64,000 nt of DNA, from the NCBI GenBank assembly GCA_030386875.1, contig CM059560.1, forward strand, positions 27,522,183 to 27,586,182. The letters run 5' to 3'. A program made the translations under genes and the position numbers. Source of the DNA: Morinoia aosen. Its lineage: Eukaryota; Arthropoda; Malacostraca; Amphipoda; Talitridae. The notes beneath the pieces were generated by a model. That model had not been told where the DNA came from. It did no database searches and saw nothing but the letters and a program-made list of their open reading frames with translations. Positions 61,601-64,000 of this stretch are shown piece after piece. Position 1 is the stretch's first letter, and every line of letters starts with the position of its first letter.

Positions 61601-63770
61601 GCTTTTATGTGTGGTATTGTGCGTCTCTGGGGCAATACTCGTAAATGCGTTTGTGAGCTTTCTAGTGGGTAAACAAAAACTTCCATTTTTTATTTGATTG
61701 TGTTGGTTTTGCCATGATTTTTATTTTGCATTTCCCTAAGTATTCATTTTTTCCGCGTTTGTCGTTGGGACGTCCACTCGTGTATCCTGATTTTGTGCAT
61801 TTCATAAACTCGTGAGGTTCACACTTTATTTTGCACGACTTAGGGTGGTGATAAGCTCACCCTGCAGTTAGGAGGACAGGAGTCCTCCCGCCAAGCGAGC
61901 TCTGCACTCCAAGTTCAGACGGTTAAGGTCAGCGATGCCCTCCCTGTGACGCCTGCGACTCCCCTGTTGGACAAATCCTACGAACTGCCTCCCAGCGTCT
62001 CCCCACTTCTGCCCACTGTCTCACTTTCGTTCGTTTCCCTTGCCGTTTGCTCGGCCACGGCCGCCACTGCCACTTGTGTGTCCGTGACGACCCCCTTCAC
62101 TAACGTGGTGGTCACGTCCCCTGCGGCTGACGCCTCAAACAGGGAGAACGCTTTTTCTGTGAGCTCATCTCCTCCACCTCCGTCAGCTACTGCCGCTGTG
62201 CCTTCTTTTGCATCGAACCCCTTCAACCCGTTCTCTTCAAGCATCTTCGCTGCGGATAATCCGTTCTCGAAGGCTGAAGAACCTAGCCTCGCACATGCCG
62301 AAGAATCTACGGATCAGTCAATCTTCGCTAGCTCATCGGCATCGGCGTTCTCGCGGTCGAACCCTTTCTTCAGCACGTCTCCTGGTTACCTTCCAGCCAC
62401 AACCGTGTCGTCGACAACTGCGTTTCCGTTCTCCACCGTTTCAGCGTTGTCGTCTAATGGTGTTACCATTGCTTCACCAGCGTCGAATGGTGTCGACGGC
62501 GCCATCAATGTAACTGAATCCGTGTCTCCCTCTGCAAGTGCTGGGTCCACCATCATGTCTTCTTTCAAGCCTCAGCAGCCTGCCCAACTTCAGCACCCTG
62601 CTGCTATACACTCCCTTAATGACAATAACAGCAACAACAAAATCCCTATAGTCCCTAAATCTCCTGCCTCTTCGGTGTCCAGGTCTCTTTTCCTCCCCAA
62701 TACCACCTCTTGTACCACCACTAACGCTTCCCCTCACCCTGCTCACAAGACGTTGGGATACTCTCCCCTCATCAAACCCAGGGCTGCCATCACAGGCATA
62801 CTCAAAAACAGAGGCGATACAAGCAGCCATACTGAAAAATCATCCTCCAATATCGATTTTCTCCTCGAGGCTAAGGTAAAGTATCGGAGTTCGTCAAATT
62901 TTAGCCATGAAAAGGCCTTTCCGGGTTTTTCAATGAGCGAACGTATGTATGACTCAAATTAAGGGCTGAATTTATGTCTCTATTTCATGGTTTCTTAAAC
63001 TCGCATTTACATGAGTGCCCACGGCAGTCATGTACAGTTTTATTTCCTTGACACGGTTGATAAAACTTTATGTTTAATATACTCGCTGTTACTGCTGGCT
63101 CCCATAGTGTAAAATAGGTTTTTGACTATTTTGCCAGAGTGTTGTTTACTGCATTATTTATTAGTAATTTTTCATCTTCTCATGCATCATGTTCACGCAA
63201 AAAGTTTTTCTGTTGCAGCTCGATGCCATGATCGATTAGAAGTTATAATACAGTAATAAATATGCAGGCCTGCAATTACCAGTATCTCACTCCGATTGGG
63301 TATTTTATTGCCTTTTTCTAGCCTGCGTTTCAAGAGCAGTGTAATTTATAGCGTCAGGGACTAAAGGCTTTATAATAAGTGAAAATGTCATGAGTGATCG
63401 TCACCTGCAATATTTTTTAGCTTATGAATATCTTTCTTGCTCCCAGTGAATTACCAAAAAATTTCGTATCTATCATCGATTTTTGTTTTTGGCCTGCTTC
63501 ATAGTTTTACGAGTTCTTACCTATTGTATACATATCCATTCATGCTGTATGCATTCTTTAATTGAGTGGGTAGTGTTATTACAAATCGTAATCGAACGCG
63601 AAATATTTTAGAATGCTCGCAGCTGTTGCTTCTTGTGTGTGCGTGAGTGTGCCATTCCATCCCTGCTTCACGTGGCTCGCTTGCTTTGAATTTCTGACGG
63701 TAACCTCGCTTTACTTTGTATTAAGCCTACTCGTCAGCCTCAGGCTCGCTGTTCCCCAAAACAAAAACAG
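14517..63770 (+). CDS. yrt: Yurt/EPB41L5-like FERM-FA protein gene (multi-exon, incomplete at both ends)
   Basis: The exons joined in phase give about 911 codons without a stop: F1 (partial) residues 1-50, F2 about 50-150, F3 about 179-290, FA region about 288-339, then a low-complexity tail. Recognised matches include [90 protein letters not shown] and GSRFRYSG. These are typical of the EPB41L4/EPB41L5/Yurt branch of FERM proteins. Known for the family: Drosophila Yurt is a lateral-membrane and septate-junction protein that binds the Crumbs tail, limits apical membrane growth, and is controlled by aPKC phosphorylation of the FA region. The role here is inferred from that. Exons are consistently GC-richer than the introns. 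The first exon(s) with the start codon and early F1 were not found in 1-14516. The gene continues past 63771. EPB41L4A/B-type paralogy cannot be fully excluded, but insects usually carry one gene of this branch. Confidence 0.88.
14622..16068 (+). other. Intron, unique sequence
   Basis: AT-rich intron between the first two visible exons. Only short frames are present and I see no recognisable element. It ends in a long pyrimidine tract before CACAG. Confidence 0.75.
16069..16111 (+). CDS. yrt: yrt exon: F1/F2 junction
   Basis: A 43-bp exon reading [14 protein letters not shown], the strongly conserved end of the F1 lobe. It enters in phase 0 and leaves in phase 1 at GTAAGT. Too small to find by frame length alone; family match and phase support it. 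Confidence 0.93.
18393..18775 (+). repeat. Nested tandem repeat built on CTCATGAACC
   Basis: A 92-bp unit occurs twice (from about 18401 and 18493), sharing GAACCATGAACCGTT and TCTCACGAACTTCGTACC. It then breaks down into shorter units of roughly 22-24 bp containing CGTCTCATGAACCACTCACG. Frames through it are artefacts of the repeat. Confidence 0.75.
19022..19500 (+). other. Pyrimidine-rich low-complexity stretch
   Basis: Strongly C/T-biased on this strand, with repeated CACTCATTTCTC and CATTTCTCCAATC-like runs. Overlapping short frames here are composition artefacts. No gene is supported. Confidence 0.45.
20792..21361. mobile_element. Internally deleted Tc1/mariner-family element
   Basis: It begins CACTCGCGAGCAAAAG and ends with the matching inverted sequence CTTTTGCTCGCGAGTG. 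The inverted ends extend about 120 bp with a few mismatches. TA lies on each side, the target duplication of this superfamily. On the minus strand, 21063-21314 retains the end of a transposase. The element is about 570 bp, much shorter than an intact copy (about 1.3-1.7 kb), so it is non-autonomous. Confidence 0.85.
21063..21230 (-). pseudogene. Tc1-type transposase C-terminal remnant
   Basis: The minus-strand frame contains [17 protein letters not shown] and [12 protein letters not shown], which match the C-terminal end of Tc1-like transposases (pattern W..IP.E..Q.LI.SM, then A.GG.TKY). The DNA-binding and DDE catalytic parts are absent. The upstream residues of the frame run into the inverted repeat. 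Confidence 0.8.
21880..22175 (+). repeat. Dispersed repeat family A, copy 3
   Basis: Tandem neighbour of copy 4, sharing GAACATCTTTTCCGGTTCACT-like, CAGCACCTACTACT and TAAATGGTGCCTTCC blocks. The right end has GGAGGCTTAAAC. Non-coding. Confidence 0.6.
22200..22545 (+). repeat. Dispersed repeat family A, copy 4
   Basis: Closest relative of copy 3. It starts near a GGGAATTAGCGCTCC block and ends GGGAGGCTAAAAC, directly followed by an AAT microsatellite. A simple-repeat tail is common for retroposed elements. Non-coding. Confidence 0.6.
22549..22611 (+). repeat. (AAT)n microsatellite
   Basis: About 20 AAT/ATA triplets with one AGT interruption, at the tail of a family A repeat. It creates an artefactual poly-Asn or poly-Tyr frame. 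Confidence 0.97.
22746..23180 (+). repeat. 5' LTR
   Basis: 435 bp, starting TGTAGTATCTC and ending CGATATAACA. A TATA-like GCTTATAAGC lies near 23003-23012, a possible core promoter for the element. GC-rich in its first half, unlike the surrounding intron. Frames within it are not genes. Confidence 0.93.
23181..23960 (+). pseudogene. Broken gag-like region with zinc knuckle
   Basis: Reading across frames shows a capsid-like part (segments such as [43 protein letters not shown]) followed near 23905-23955 by a CX2CX4HX4C zinc knuckle, [15 protein letters not shown]. These are gag features of Ty3/gypsy and related elements. In-frame stops and shifts interrupt it, so no full gag is encoded by this copy. 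Confidence 0.75.
23947..24645 (+). CDS. Fusion frame of gag end and integrase C-terminal tail
   Basis: An open frame of 232 codons. The start is chosen only by the frame limit and is not a convincing initiation site; it overlaps the end of the zinc-knuckle region. Residues near 140-185 ([19 protein letters not shown], then [11 protein letters not shown]) resemble the small C-terminal domain of gypsy integrases (VGD.V.A.N...G.KWL.G.I). The tail (RKSSRITKP) is typical of the basic end of these polyproteins. Everything between gag and this tail is deleted. Unlikely to have its own function. Confidence 0.6.
   Translation: MQFTTAARPPPVKPTRRGPAQEEFDAARTYIVQLERSGTQCNVRREDVSMKSSSTPPQRKNEVILQKPRNDTCVGNYVHNFSDVQTNYALFQSHCIPQNVTKLAPSVALNNRKYVTSRDRVHPKHSVSRSKPMYVTQFDVGDHVLALNLRSGPKWLKGIIVSKVAVNVFHVLILALNVILKRHSNQLLHSSLGSIRSGETETPALQPVSSSPVQNEPRKSSRITKPVMRIGC
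24690..25124 (+). repeat. 3' LTR
   Basis: Same length and, by eye, same sequence as the 5' LTR. Preceded by the polypurine tract and followed by the GACGT target duplication. Confidence 0.93.
25405..25578 (+). CDS. Short unassigned open frame (57 aa)
   Basis: A frame beginning [20 protein letters not shown] and ending FMKLCTIF. The start has a favourable context (AAAAAATGG). It lies 276 bp downstream of the LTR element. The composition is protein-like (charged and helical, rich in Lys and Glu). I do not recognise a family. It may be a chance frame, a fragment of an unknown element, or a small peptide gene transcribed from the LTR. Low confidence. Confidence 0.2.
   Translation: MAFDGHLILPKNLADQLKKHEAYYYRCEGDYFQSSKLLKLVEKRIELQNFMKLCTIF
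26690..26910 (-). pseudogene. mariner-type transposase relic
   Basis: The minus-strand frame contains [21 protein letters not shown], resembling the mariner transposase stretch around the last catalytic Asp (consensus YSPDLAPCDFF..PKLK). The typical PDL is changed to PNL, so the catalytic residue pattern is lost. Sequence to either side is degenerate and I could not place terminal repeats. Confidence 0.6.
28180..28415 (+). repeat. Dispersed repeat family A, copy 5 (truncated)
   Basis: It keeps the GAAATTAGCGC block and the right-end blocks (GTTAAATGATGCCTTTCTCC, then GGGAGGATAAAATT) but lacks most of the T-rich middle. Non-coding. Confidence 0.5.
29481..29720 (+). repeat. 32-bp minisatellite, about 7 copies
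   Basis: The period is 32 bp with CAACCACTTACCTACGTCAA then GGTACGTTGTAC. Later units change GTCAAGG to GTTAAGT. Frames across it give repetitive peptides and are not genes. Confidence 0.95.
30955..31033 (+). CDS. yrt: yrt exon: start of FERM F2 lobe
   Basis: 79 bp, reading [19 protein letters not shown] and SLREELTR once joined to the neighbours. It enters in phase 1 and leaves in phase 0 plus 2 (codon split AG|G). [16 protein letters not shown] is a signature of this FERM branch. The acceptor is TCTCCTACAG, the donor GTGAGC. The donor region is echoed many times downstream (31147-31480). Confidence 0.93.
31034..32405 (+). other. Intron with donor-like tandem repeats
   Basis: The first 450 bp hold degenerate and then regular copies of a donor-like unit, annotated separately. 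The rest is AT-rich unique sequence with only overlapping short frames. Confidence 0.7.
31255..31490 (+). repeat. 40-bp tandem repeat containing GGTGAGG donor-like sites
   Basis: A unit of 40 bp (TGTTCAACATACGTGGTGAG then a GCATAATTCTTCTATTCAGA block) starts at 31261, 31301, 31341, 31381 and 31421, with a degenerate sixth unit. GTGAG falls at 31276, 31316, 31356, 31396 and 31436. A less regular copy with GTGAGCTTT lies at 31147. The unit resembles the real exon end and donor at 31020-31060 (ACTTACGAG, GTGAGCTTT, then CGTTCAACTTA). Confidence 0.9.
32406..32503 (+). CDS. yrt: yrt exon: FERM F2 lobe
   Basis: 98 bp, reading [20 protein letters not shown] then [12 protein letters not shown], the helical F2 core. 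It completes an Arg codon with the previous exon and leaves in phase 1 at GTGCGT. Distinctly GC-rich against the intron. F2 residues match Yurt/EPB41L5 closely. Confidence 0.94.
32518..32790 (+). repeat. Diverged 139-bp tandem duplication
   Basis: Two intronic units share GGTGTCTACAGGGGAGGGTG versus ATGTATCTACTGGCGAGGGTG, TTTGCTTTGATT and GTATTTAGTA. The period is about 139 bp and the first unit starts just after the preceding donor. No coding content. Confidence 0.6.
32906..33026 (+). CDS. yrt: yrt exon: end of F2 lobe
   Basis: 121 bp, reading [20 protein letters not shown] then [20 protein letters not shown]. It joins in phase 1 (a Ser codon) and leaves with a split Arg codon at GTACGT. 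ELGD(Y/F)D..EHTP.FVSEFRF is highly conserved in this family. Confidence 0.95.
33027..33427 (+). other. Short intron, unique sequence
   Basis: 401-bp intron, AT-rich. Nothing else is visible in it. Confidence 0.8.
33428..33515 (+). CDS. yrt: yrt exon: F2-F3 linker
   Basis: 88 bp, reading [20 protein letters not shown] then YGVDMHIVL. It is preceded by TTGTGCAG and followed by GTGAGT, leaving in phase 0. LEMYGVDMH is one of the most conserved FERM motifs in protein 4.1-like proteins. Confidence 0.95.
33905..34340 (+). repeat. 85-86-bp tandem repeat with degenerate flanks
   Basis: Two well-preserved units start at 34047 and 34132, and a partial one at 34218. They share GACGGTACCTCTTT, AAGTTAACTCTAAGAACTGG and TAGCTCTTCAACGATAGCG. 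Older units with GTTAACTCTT-like remnants lie on both sides. Confidence 0.85.
34395..34611. mobile_element. MITE-like element, family B copy 2 (diverged)
   Basis: It shares CTTTAACGTCCCAGAGGAC, a CTGCCGAGCGGCAGTTC palindrome, a GGTGGTTG.G.TAACGGTAATATG block and a degenerate ACATTAAA right end with copy 1 at 4362-4588. The terminal repeats have decayed, so this copy is older. Confidence 0.6.
35455..35645 (+). CDS. yrt: yrt exon: FERM F3 (PH/PTB-like) lobe
   Basis: 191 bp, reading [20 protein letters not shown], then [20 protein letters not shown] and [20 protein letters not shown]. This is the F3 lobe beta sheet with the hallmark FFWPKI..LDFKK motif. It enters in phase 0 and leaves with a split Arg codon at GTGAGG. 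Confidence 0.96.
35646..36341 (+). other. Intron, unique sequence
   Basis: About 700 bp of AT-rich intron. I see no element or gene in it. Confidence 0.75.
36342..36479 (+). CDS. yrt: yrt exon: end of F3 lobe and start of FA region
   Basis: 138 bp, reading [20 protein letters not shown] then FRL, and [28 protein letters not shown] is the C-terminal F3 helix; GSRFRYSG begins the FERM-adjacent region. It leaves with a split Ser codon at GTGAGA. Confidence 0.95.
36480..36807 (+). other. Short intron, unique sequence
   Basis: 328-bp intron, with nothing else recognisable. Confidence 0.8.
36808..36962 (+). CDS. yrt: yrt exon: FERM-adjacent (FA) regulatory region
   Basis: 155 bp, reading [20 protein letters not shown], then [20 protein letters not shown] and a charged end. 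Known for the family: the FA region of Yurt and relatives is basic and is phosphorylated by a[22 protein letters not shown] holds several basic-directed Ser/Thr sites that fit this role (inference). It leaves in phase 1 at GTCAGA. Two downstream acceptors fit that phase: 40948 and 47362. Confidence 0.93.
36963..40947 (+). other. Intron dominated by a 29-bp minisatellite
   Basis: Apart from the array at 37427-39053 it is AT-rich unique sequence. The stretch before the next acceptor (39060-40947) holds only short frames that I cannot support as coding. Confidence 0.7.
37427..39053 (+). repeat. Second 29-bp minisatellite, about 56 copies
   Basis: The unit combines CCTTATCTATCCTTCATCAT and ACACTGCGA, highly uniform, with rare ACAGCGA, GATCTTATC and TCCATCC variants. 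It is unrelated in sequence to the 29-bp array at 12789-14398 but nearly the same in period, copy number and length. Three units make 87 bp, so an artefactual 29-residue repetitive peptide frame appears at 38251-38715. Confidence 0.97.
40948..43781 (+). CDS. yrt: yrt giant alternative terminal exon (Ser/Thr-rich tail)
   Basis: After the acceptor CATTGCAG the phase-1 frame stays open for 943 residues and ends in TGA at 43779-43781. Composition is extreme: Ser, Thr and Pro dominate, with few Cys or Trp, so it is predicted disordered. A 33-bp in-frame duplication ([11 protein letters not shown]) lies at about 41469-41535. NPF motifs occur in SSNPFPIE and SASNPFLN. The end reads [16 protein letters not shown]. 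The incoming phase matches exon 36808-36962 exactly, and no stop occurs over 2.8 kb of only moderately GC-rich DNA, which argues strongly for coding. AATAAA at 43842 supports use as a last exon. An internal donor leading to 47362 cannot be excluded. Confidence 0.85.
43782..44060 (+). promoter_or_regulatory. yrt: Candidate 3' UTR and poly(A) signals of the short form
   Basis: AATAAA occurs at 43842-43847, 60 bases after the stop, and again at 44047-44052. A T-rich and GT-rich stretch follows each. This fits alternative polyadenylation after the giant exon. Confidence 0.6.
44061..47361 (+). other. Intron, unique AT-rich sequence
   Basis: No element or conserved frame is seen up to about 46940. 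From 46940 to 47361 several overlapping frames are open in a C/T-rich stretch preceding the next exon; none reads like a known protein and a stop interrupts the one in phase with the exon. Confidence 0.6.
47362..47535 (+). CDS. yrt: yrt exon: tail segment after FA region
   Basis: 174 bp, in phase 1 at both ends. It reads [20 protein letters not shown], then [20 protein letters not shown] and AASSQGAL. The acceptor is GAAGCAG with a weak pyrimidine tract; a competing AG three bases upstream would keep the frame. The donor is TCTAGGTGAG. The next exon joins to give [14 protein letters not shown]. Support is phase, donor and protein-like content rather than a recognised domain. It has coiled-coil-like leucine spacing ([11 protein letters not shown]). 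Confidence 0.7.
47536..49844 (+). other. Intron, unique sequence
   Basis: About 2.3 kb of AT-rich intron with short frames only. No repeat family was recognised. Confidence 0.7.
49845..49952 (+). CDS. yrt: yrt exon: tail segment
   Basis: 108 bp, phase 1 at both ends, reading [20 protein letters not shown] then [15 protein letters not shown]. The acceptor is TTTACGTCAG, the donor TCTGGTGAGT. GC-rich relative to its surroundings. Leucine-spaced start, then Ser/Thr-rich. Confidence 0.82.
51219..51965. repeat. AT-rich block with one inverted and two direct copies of a ~95-bp sequence
   Basis: The sequence around GTTCTAGCATAAAAACTCAATG occurs directly at about 51219-51310 and 51868-51965, and inverted at about 51640-51752 (CATTGAGTTTTTATGCTAGG). 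Each copy also carries a GTTAGA.AT.TTTC block and AAAACTGTCT. GGACCCTTAAG at about 51081 and GGACCCCCTTAAG near 54103 may be the ends of one AT-rich element split by the Penelope-like insertion (inference). Confidence 0.6.
52500..52820 (-). pseudogene. GIY-YIG nuclease-like end of Penelope element
   Basis: The minus-strand frame has [18 protein letters not shown] and the segment [11 protein letters not shown], then after one stop codon [14 protein letters not shown] and RIEEH. This follows the Penelope pattern VVY.I.C..C...YIGETGR....R..EH. The YIG is changed to YMG and a stop replaces the residue after VVY. Confidence 0.75.
53040..53950 (-). pseudogene. Penelope-type reverse transcriptase, interrupted
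   Basis: The minus-strand reading shows, in order, an IRPIVS-like segment near 53680, [29 protein letters not shown] (about 53308-53335) and the catalytic-box equivalent WKRFVDD (FVDD at 53208-53219), followed by [13 protein letters not shown]. The order and motifs match reverse transcriptase motifs of Penelope-like elements. Stops lie between GVPMGSP and FVDD and upstream, so the copy is dead. Confidence 0.82.
54640..55749 (+). repeat. 187-bp tandem array; every unit carries a 3' splice site and exon start
   Basis: Units of 186-187 bp place TCTGTGTTTGTAG followed by GGTTCACCATCCT at 54816, 55002, 55189, 55376 and 55563; the sixth, at 55750, is the genuine exon start. Each unit copies about 26 bp of exon (residues GFTIL.RSS) and then diverges into CTTACTCCTGCGAA, CATCGTGTCCAGGAAAACTA and GTCCAGCCAAACGTATATTG. 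The two upstream units read CCTCGCACGC; the next ones read CCTGGGACGC like the true exon. A more diverged partial unit lies at about 54640-54815. Confidence 0.95.
55750..55953 (+). CDS. yrt: yrt exon: low-complexity tail segment
   Basis: 204 bp, phase 1 at both ends. It reads [20 protein letters not shown], then [20 protein letters not shown] and [15 protein letters not shown], ending ENFKSNILK. The acceptor is TCTGTGTTTGTAG, the donor AAAGGTCTGT. Very GC-rich (a CCGGGCCCCGCGCCG run) compared with the intron. Five upstream copies of its acceptor and first bases exist (see the 187-bp array). Confidence 0.88.
55954..59259 (+). other. Intron dominated by a 21-bp satellite
   Basis: Unique AT-rich DNA flanks the array at 56525-58495. 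From 58500 to 59259 no element or conserved frame is seen. Confidence 0.75.
56525..58495 (+). repeat. 21-bp satellite array, about 94 units, in homogenised blocks
   Basis: The unit is 21 bp with core AATCC.AGTCAAGTT. Blocks in order: degenerate AATCCAAGCCAAG (56525-56755), AATCCGAGTCAAGTTCAAATT (about 56756-57000), a GGTC version (about 57030-57175), a GTCGAGTTC version (about 57176-57540), an AATCCAAGTCAAGTTTAGTTT version (about 57600-58370), then degenerate units. Because 21 is a multiple of three and no unit frame contains a stop, a 590-codon minus-strand frame (56646-58418) of a seven-residue repeat (LTWIKLN, then STRINLN types) stays open. Confidence 0.97.
59260..59323 (+). CDS. yrt: yrt exon: short helical tail segment
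   Basis: 64 bp, reading [21 protein letters not shown]. It enters in phase 1 and leaves in phase 2 at GTGAGC. The acceptor is TTTGTTCCAG. The GC-rich, amphipathic sequence is clearly coding-like. Confidence 0.88.
59324..60746 (+). other. Intron, unique sequence
   Basis: AT-rich intron. A short GTAAGTAAGTAAGTGTGTG run lies near 59830. No element recognised. Confidence 0.7.
60747..60834 (+). CDS. yrt: yrt exon: tail segment
   Basis: 88 bp, reading [20 protein letters not shown] then [10 protein letters not shown]. It completes a Gly codon from the previous exon and leaves in phase 0 at GTGAGT. The acceptor is CGTATTTTAG. Confidence 0.85.
60835..61843 (+). other. Intron with three TAGCGCTA palindromes
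   Basis: TAGCGCTA occurs at 61051-61058, 61071-61078 and 61094-61101 within a diverged duplication (ATTTGAACCCTAGCGCTAGA versus TTTAAATCCTAGCGCTAGA). The rest is unique AT-rich sequence. Confidence 0.75.
61844..62875 (+). CDS. yrt: yrt exon: large Ser/Thr/Pro-rich tail with NPF motifs
   Basis: 1032 bp (344 codons), phase 0 at both ends. It starts [17 protein letters not shown] and ends NIDFLLEAK. Composition is Ser/Thr/Ala/Pro-rich and probably disordered. Four NPF tripeptides cluster at 62216-62368 (NPFNPF, DNPFS, SNPFF). Known: NPF binds EH domains of endocytic adaptors; such a role here is inference. The acceptor is CGACTTAG, the donor GCTAAGGTAAAG. The frame stays open past the donor to a stop at 62962. 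Confidence 0.87.
62876..62962 (+). CDS. yrt: yrt retained-intron extension ending in a stop
   Basis: If the donor at 62876 is not used, the frame adds [20 protein letters not shown] and SERMYDSN, then TAA. AATAAA at 63255-63260 could serve such a transcript. The donor sequence AAGGTAAAG is good but not perfect, so both outcomes are possible. Confidence 0.45.
   Translation, partial: VKYRSSSNFSHEKAFPGFSMSERMYDSN
62963..63725 (+). other. Intron or alternative 3' UTR
   Basis: AT-rich. It contains one AATAAA (63255-63260). No gene is seen within it. Confidence 0.6.
63726..63770 (+). CDS. yrt: yrt exon: small tail exon
   Basis: 45 bp, phase 0 at both ends, reading [16 protein letters not shown] pyrimidine-rich tract ends TGTATTAAG; the donor is CAGGTAAGC, a near-perfect consensus. 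It matches the phase of the donor at 62875. Small exon, so confidence rests on splice sites and phase. The gene must continue beyond. Confidence 0.65.
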
Positions 63771-64000
63771 GTAAGCTGCCGCAGGATAACTGCTTTGGAT
63801 AGCTACTGACTCGTTTACATTTATTTTTCCTGTACTCCTCTGTTCGATTTTGCCAAGGTAAGTCTTTGCATAACTTTGAAAAAGGGCATTAACTGACAGT
63901 TGTCTGCAGTTGTGAGGTGGTTAAAGTGCTCAGCAAAAGGTAAAAAGTTACATTACAAGTTATAAAAGCGCTAACGCTTACGTTTTGATGCAAAAAGCAA
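63771..64000 (+). other. Start of next intron
   Basis: No further exon is seen before the window ends. Confidence 0.6.

Overview
The window is eukaryotic nuclear DNA, almost certainly from an arthropod and probably an insect with a large, AT-rich, repeat-rich genome. Short GC-richer coding exons with GT..AG borders sit in introns of up to about 15 kb. The mobile elements (Ty3/gypsy-type LTR element, Penelope-like element, Tc1/mariner relics) fit this reading. The species cannot be named from the sequence alone.

One gene accounts for essentially all supportable coding sequence. It lies on the + strand from 14517 to at least 63770, and both its 5' end and its main 3' end fall outside what can be seen. 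It encodes a FERM plus FERM-adjacent (FA) protein of the Yurt/EPB41L5 (band 4.1-like 5) family. Nine exons (14517-36962) encode the FERM domain and FA region. Exons from 47362 to 63770 encode a low-complexity tail. Every junction is phase-compatible, so the visible main reading frame is about 911 codons without a stop. The first part of the F1 lobe, including the start codon, was not found and is presumably upstream. A very large alternative exon (40948-43781) adds about 943 Ser/Thr-rich residues and ends in a stop followed by AATAAA 60 bases later. This makes it a candidate alternative terminal exon, giving a visible product of about 1283 residues. A second optional end is created by reading through the donor at 62876 to a stop at 62962.

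Layout: 1-12788 has no recognisable gene, only dispersed repeats and short inverted repeats. 12789-14398 is a 29-bp minisatellite that stops about 120 bp before the first FERM exon. 14517-36962 holds the FERM/FA exons; its 14.8-kb intron (16112-30954) contains a Tc1/mariner-type deletion derivative, a complete but internally deleted LTR element with a 5-bp target duplication, and a mariner relic. 37427-39053 is a second, unrelated 29-bp minisatellite. 40948-43781 is the giant exon. 47362-49952 holds two tail exons. 52084-54030 is a Penelope-like element with 63-bp inverted ends. 54816-55749 is a 187-bp tandem array in which every unit carries a copy of a 3' splice site plus the start of the next exon. 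56525-58495 is a 21-bp satellite. 59260-63770 holds the remaining exons.

The most unusual theme is tandem amplification of splice-site-bearing DNA inside one gene. Five spare acceptor copies lie upstream of exon 55750-55953, and about six donor-like copies lie downstream of exon 30955-31033. Whether any is used is unknown. I did not find a multi-gene system; the novelty here is in the architecture and repeat content of a single gene.
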